Source of the DNA: Erpetoichthys calabaricus | Taxonomy: Eukaryota; Chordata; Cladistia; Polypteriformes; Polypteridae | Direction of reading: 5' to 3' | NCBI RefSeq assembly: GCF_900747795.2 | Contig: NC_041402.2 | Span: forward strand, 33,426,088 to 33,490,087 | DNA length: 64,000 nt | In this document: one piece after another, positions 59,098 to 64,000 of the stretch | Layout of the letters: each line of letters begins with the position of its first letter | How positions within the stretch are numbered: the first letter of the stretch is position 1 | Notes under the pieces: generated by a model | Told to the model about the DNA's origin: nothing | Seen by the model: only the letters and a program-made list of their open reading frames with translations | The model's database searches: none | Program-made: the position numbers and the translations under genes

Positions 59098-60480
59098 CTC
59101 ATATGAATGAGTATGCATGGTGTATTTGCGATTTGAAAACGCTCAATGATATTTCACCCTTTGGCGACAAAGTGGAGTTTGCCTTTTAACAATGTTAGTT
59201 CGTTACATGCGGCTCAGTAGAAGGCTATCACAATAAAGTTGATCTCCTGTAGATGTGATGTTGCGCTCATTAGTTAAGTTGTTACATTCGTTGTAATCCA
59301 CAGATGGGGAAAATTGACCTTGAAGTGGCCTGATTCAAAGTTTTTTTTCTTTTTTCAATACTTCAAGTTCTGTACCTCGCTTATAAGTATATGCGTGTAC
59401 ATACATGTTCGTGTGTGAATGGTTTATGGGTTCTTGCTTTCACATTTCGACACCCTGGGGCCCGTGTGGGTATTATCCCAAACCTGTCTCAGGGACAACG
59501 ATAAAGGAGCTAAAGAAAACAAAGCTATATTCTATTTTGTAAATATTTTGATTAATTACGGTGCTCCTGTAGGCCGCGGCGCGTTAGAATATTCCCTCAC
59601 AGAGGTAGCGTGGTGAAAGTGCTCGCAGATTGATCAGGGATGTCTAATTCATATGGTAGCGTATCTCCACATCATTCTCTGCTACTGCCTCCATGGAGTC
59701 CGAACTAGTTAGCCTTACCGGTTATAACCAGTTGAATCAAATGACTTCTCAGTTTTCATGCTGCTGTCTCGACACACAATAGCACAAAAGTGCAGCAAAC
59801 CTGCAATTTCAGACTACTAAGACAGCTGCAGAAATGTTTTGCCCAAAAGGAACTGCTGATGGTGGTGCTTTTAGTACATGGCGTCTGTACATCCCACTCC
59901 CGTTTCAGTTTAGATGTGCCCCGGGTACCCACTGTACACAACTGGACTGCTTGATTTCTACTCGCTGGATGATGAGGGCATTCAATGAAACATTTCTCTT
60001 TTTGTGAAATCCATTACCATCTCCTTGGTTTGCTAATGTTGATTTGCAGGTGCTTTAACCGACATCATTCAACTAAGACATCCACGAGGCTTCGGTAATT
60101 CTTCCCCGAACCACCTGTACACCCCATGATTTTCAGTCTCATGTGAAAACTTATACCGGTGGAATGTCTGAAACATCAAGTCAAATACATTAGTAGCTCT
60201 TTCGTTTCAGTATCAAACAATATCAAATAAAAAAAAATATAAAAACGAATTCGCCCATTTAGACTTAAGTTCACTTGTTTCAGTTTCAATTTCCAGCTCC
60301 TGTTTGGTTTCGTGAACGGGGTTTAATATTAACCTCCTCATTTGATGTGAATAAAGTAGATGAGACTCATTCGCTGAAAATGTCCTTAGAATCGCCGATC
60401 GCTTTTTCATCGTTCACGCGAGCAACATCCGACAGAACAGAAGCCTGTCGGGAGGGGTAAAGACACAAAGGTATTTAAAA
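59098..60480. other. Spacer upstream of TENT4B
   Basis: No coding sequence, mobile element or RNA gene recognised in about 1.4 kb. Confidence 0.45.
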
Positions 60481-60499
60481 AGTCATTTAAAAAAAAAAA

Positions 60500-61046
<547 letters not shown>

Positions 61047-61954
61047 TGAGTGCCCTATGGCTGCAGAAGTCATACTTTTTATAAAGAACCTCAAGCCTTT
61101 GATGAGGGTGCCCACGTTTTAGCAGGCACATGGGGTGACTTCTATCGTAGAGGTCCGGAAGCTGCAGTATTAACTCTTAGTCTGGAATCTGATATAAGGC
61201 TACACAGGTCATGTGCGTCGGCGGTTACTCTGCAGCACTGTGCCAAGATCAAATACCACTAACTCCTCATTTAGTAGTTTCTCTGATTTATAAGACATTT
61301 TACAGTTTAGTTTTCATAAACGTGGAAGTGTACCAGGTGGTCCCCTGTAGTAGTTTTTGTATTAATCGCAAAAGAGCGGTCAGTGCAAAGCTTCTTGAGG
61401 TCGATGTGTTAATGCATATTTAATATGTAACAAAAGTCTTCTAATCTACTCGTCTGTTCACATACAAATAACTCGTTAAACGTTCTTTCAGTGTATGGGT
61501 GAAAGCCAGTCAGCTGCACCGCCTCCCTCTAAGTACGGGTCACCTGGTTTTCCTTTGCTGGCTCAGCTGGTTACGGCTTTTCCTCTGCAAATTCCCTCTC
61601 GATTGCGATTCTCAACCGCGACACATGTGGCTACAAGCTTTAGCTTCCAACCAATCTCGGACTCATTCCAGACCTTAACGCGAACGATTTACTAAGTAGC
61701 CGCCTTCTTTTTGTTCTCATTCTGTTCTTTTTGTTCTCATTCTGTATGTTGTCAGGAATGCATAGCAGTGGTTTGGTTTAATGATTTTAACAAACATCAA
61801 GATAGCTGTGTTGGTAATAATAACTTGTTGTACACCTTCACATTCTGCCAAATGCTTAACTGGTTGCGTTTTGTCAGTTTGCTCAATTGCAGGGTTGGCT
61901 CTAAATGTTGCCCACATGACAATCCCTCTATTCATATTCCACACTTTTTTTAGC

Positions 61955-62157
61955 ACGTTCATGGGGATGCTAGAGCCTGTACCAGCAAGGCATGAACAGG
62001 GTTCCAGTCAATCACAGGGTGATCATACACACTTAAACTAAGGCTACTTTAGCATCACTGATCCACCTAACTGGCAAACTCCATGCACAGAGGACCTGCA
62101 ATATAATCCCCATCTTCTTTGTTGCAAGGCAACCGCACTACCATCCCACCCACCCCC
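61955..62157 (-). repeat. Degenerate SINE copy
   Basis: Worn SINE text on the minus strand: a head region near 62125-62155 (gcactaccatcccaccc), CAAACTCCATGCACAGAGGA in the middle and GGAGCC/CAATCAC-type 3' words at 61970-62020. Old copy. Confidence 0.55.
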
Positions 62158-62589
62158 AAATGTTAAAAGTTATTAACAATTATAAAAATACAGATCAATG
62201 GAAAGCAGGGGAAAATGTGCACTACCCCAATTTTCTCAAAATAATAGAGTAATTTTCTTGAGAAAGTGTAATATTAGTTTTTGTTTTCTTAAGATAACAT
62301 AATTGTTTTCTCACTGCCTCAAGAAAACAAAACTTAACCTTTACTCCTACTGAGCTTGCATATCAACAATAGCAAGTAATACAAACTTATGTGATATGTA
62401 CACAAAAATAAGCACTATTTGCTTGAAGCTGACGGTGTAATCATGGTGGATGACTTGTTGCGTGTCTGCATTGCATTGAACTGCAATGACTAATGTAGAC
62501 ATGATTACAGTACCAAGATCAGTTCTGATTATTTTTTTTCAAACCCAAACCTGCTCCCCAGTTGTGAGTTTATCCTAGTTGTCCTTATC

Positions 62590-62856
62590 ATGTCATTTTC
62601 TAACCTGCTTAATCCAGACTGGGGTTGAGGGGGAGGCTGGAGCCTATCACAGCTAGCATAGGGTGCAAGGCAGCAACAAACCCTGGTAAATGGTTCACCT
62701 GTCCTCACATGACTTTGGAAAGTGGCAGGAAACCGGAGGAATCCTCACACAAACAATGGGAGAATGAGCAAACTCCATGCATGGAGGATATGGAAAGCCA
62801 ACCCTGGTCTCCTTACTTCAAGACACCATTGCTACCACTGCACCACCATGATGCTT
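62590..62856 (-). repeat. Degenerate SINE copy
   Basis: Minus-strand head GCATCATGGTGGTGCAGTGG (62837-62856), CAAACTCCATGCATGGAGG (62769-62787), and 3' words CTGGAGCCTATCACAGCTAG (62637-62656) with TTTTCTAACCTGCTTAATCC at the tail end. Nearly full length but strongly diverged. Confidence 0.7.
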
Positions 62857-63639
62857 AGCTGTTCATTTTGTAAATGTAATTTGGTCTCTTCCTTAAGAGT
62901 CTTATGTGTCTTTGGAGAATGCACTCTTGGTCTAAACATGATTGTTGAGGCATATTATACACAAGATCATTAGTGCAATTAGTCATCATACGGTATCAAA
63001 TAAGCTAAGCGTTAAGATATATGCTTAGGGAAACATTCCATTATCAAGAAATCGAACAAACAAACAAATAAAAAGTAAACGAAATCTGCACATCCTCTCA
63101 TGGCTTCTCTACAGATCATTAAAATTCAAATCTATTAAATCTATTGCTTGGGAAAATTCACTCTTCACTTACAAGGTTACTGTGAATTATAAACCACACA
63201 AATGACTGCTGACTGTACAAATAAAGTTGACAGGGTTTTTATGTATTTTTTTTATTTTACAAATTTCACATTAATACCTATATAAAATACTATAAAGTCT
63301 GTATTAGAGTAGGCTGCCATAATTCGGGATGTTCATAACAATCTGAGGTAGAAATAATTAATTAATAAGAATAGTTGCATCATATAATTGAAATACTAAA
63401 ATATGTACTTGAATTAAAATGTTTAAAGTCTAAATATTTTTGATTTTTTTTTTCACCCACTGATAGAGGTCCATAGAAAAAGTAACATCATATTCATTTT
63501 TATCGCCATTTAAAACAACACCCCACATGTTTATGTTTGAAATTTATAATTTTTAACCTTCTGGGATTGTCTTCTAGAGGGCTAGAACCACTGGTAAATA
63601 GTCAAAAATGAGACATCATTTGTAACCAGCAACCTTCAA

Positions 63640-64000
63640 ATGGCATGAAATGACGCTCCAAGTCAGGTCAAGTTGGGAAGCATGCACTGGTATAGCATGT
63701 TGCTGAACCCACCACACGACGACACAGCTCGGGATCCTGGTTGGCAACCCCTCAGGCAGACACACGGCCCAGTCCCACCCTCCGGAAATGACCCTCTGTC
63801 TGCTGCAGCCAGGTGTTACGTGGGTGTCCCACAATGAGGATCCATTGAGCCGGATCACCCACAGGAAATTTTGCCACATGGCTGTAGTGCCATAAGTGAC
63901 GCTCTCTCACAATGCAGGTAATGTGCCCCATTCGGGGCTCTGTGAGCAACCGCATGTTTGACGCAAATTTAATCCAGTGGTACCCAAGGATTCTGTGAAG
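63640..64000 (-). mobile_element. LINE ORF2 C-terminal remnant
   Basis: Minus-strand frame 63955-63752 reads TEPRMGHITCIVRERHLWHY, SHVAKFPVGDPAQWIL, HPRNTWLQQTEGHFRRVGLG. This is the end of a fish LINE endonuclease/RT protein whose relatives read RERQLRLYGHVARFP..DPAHRIL...GRP..SWL.QV. The GRP stretch is shortened. It continues off the right edge. Old, in TENT4B intron 1. Confidence 0.6.

Overview
The window is a stretch of vertebrate chromosome, almost certainly from a ray-finned fish. It carries four protein-coding genes with canonical GT-AG introns, embedded in a dense field of transposable elements. The fish assignment rests on at least seven Tc1-like transposons of different families, L2/CR1-type LINE ends, a tRNA-derived SINE with a GGAT-repeat tail, Helitron remains, and protein divergence from human consistent with a distant bony fish. 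My impression of the repeats suggests an early-branching lineage such as a bichir, but that is a guess and is not shown by the sequence.

Genes, left to right. (1) A complete nine-exon gene on the minus strand (36-13410) encodes a 394-residue NCOA5-like protein. (2) Head-to-head with it across about 0.4 kb of GC-rich promoter lies CNEP1R1 on the plus strand (15162-21057, six exons, 125 residues), the regulatory subunit of the nuclear-envelope lipin phosphatase. (3) HEATR3 is on the plus strand (28127-45774, 15 exons, 670 residues), the chaperone/import adaptor for 5S RNP proteins. (4) The first coding exon of TENT4B (PAPD5) is at 60663-61045 on the plus strand; the rest of that gene lies beyond the window. 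All exon chains close in frame.

The order CNEP1R1-HEATR3-TENT4B is the order on human chromosome 16q12.1. Human NCOA5 is on 20q13, and 16q12/20q13 are known paralogous regions (SALL1/SALL4, TOX3/TOX2, CBLN1/CBLN4, NFATC3/NFATC2). The NCOA5-like gene is therefore best explained as a second, ancient NCOA5 paralogue retained here and missing from the human locus. This is the most interesting item in the window. It is diverged, lacks the arginine/aspartate-rich N-terminus of NCOA5, has a changed NR box, and has gained a repeated LLPTPG motif at successive exon ends.

Mobile-element layout. 8.3-11.6 kb: a hAT-type MITE split by a Helitron, inside an intron of the NCOA5-like gene. 18.5-19.9 kb: a Tc1 relic and a young SINE inside CNEP1R1. 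24.9-25.5 kb: a possible solo LTR in the CNEP1R1-HEATR3 spacer. 28.8-40.3 kb: two Tc1 relics, an L2-type LINE end, one Tc1-like element with an uninterrupted 340-residue transposase and about 98% identical terminal repeats, and a Helitron-like short element, all in HEATR3 introns. 48-59 kb: a TE-rich spacer with a CR1-type LINE end, three Tc1 elements (one holding a nested SINE piece and a solo LTR), a long foldback element and several SINEs. 62-64 kb: SINE relics and a LINE end in TENT4B intron 1. No RNA gene, CRISPR array or prokaryotic feature was seen.
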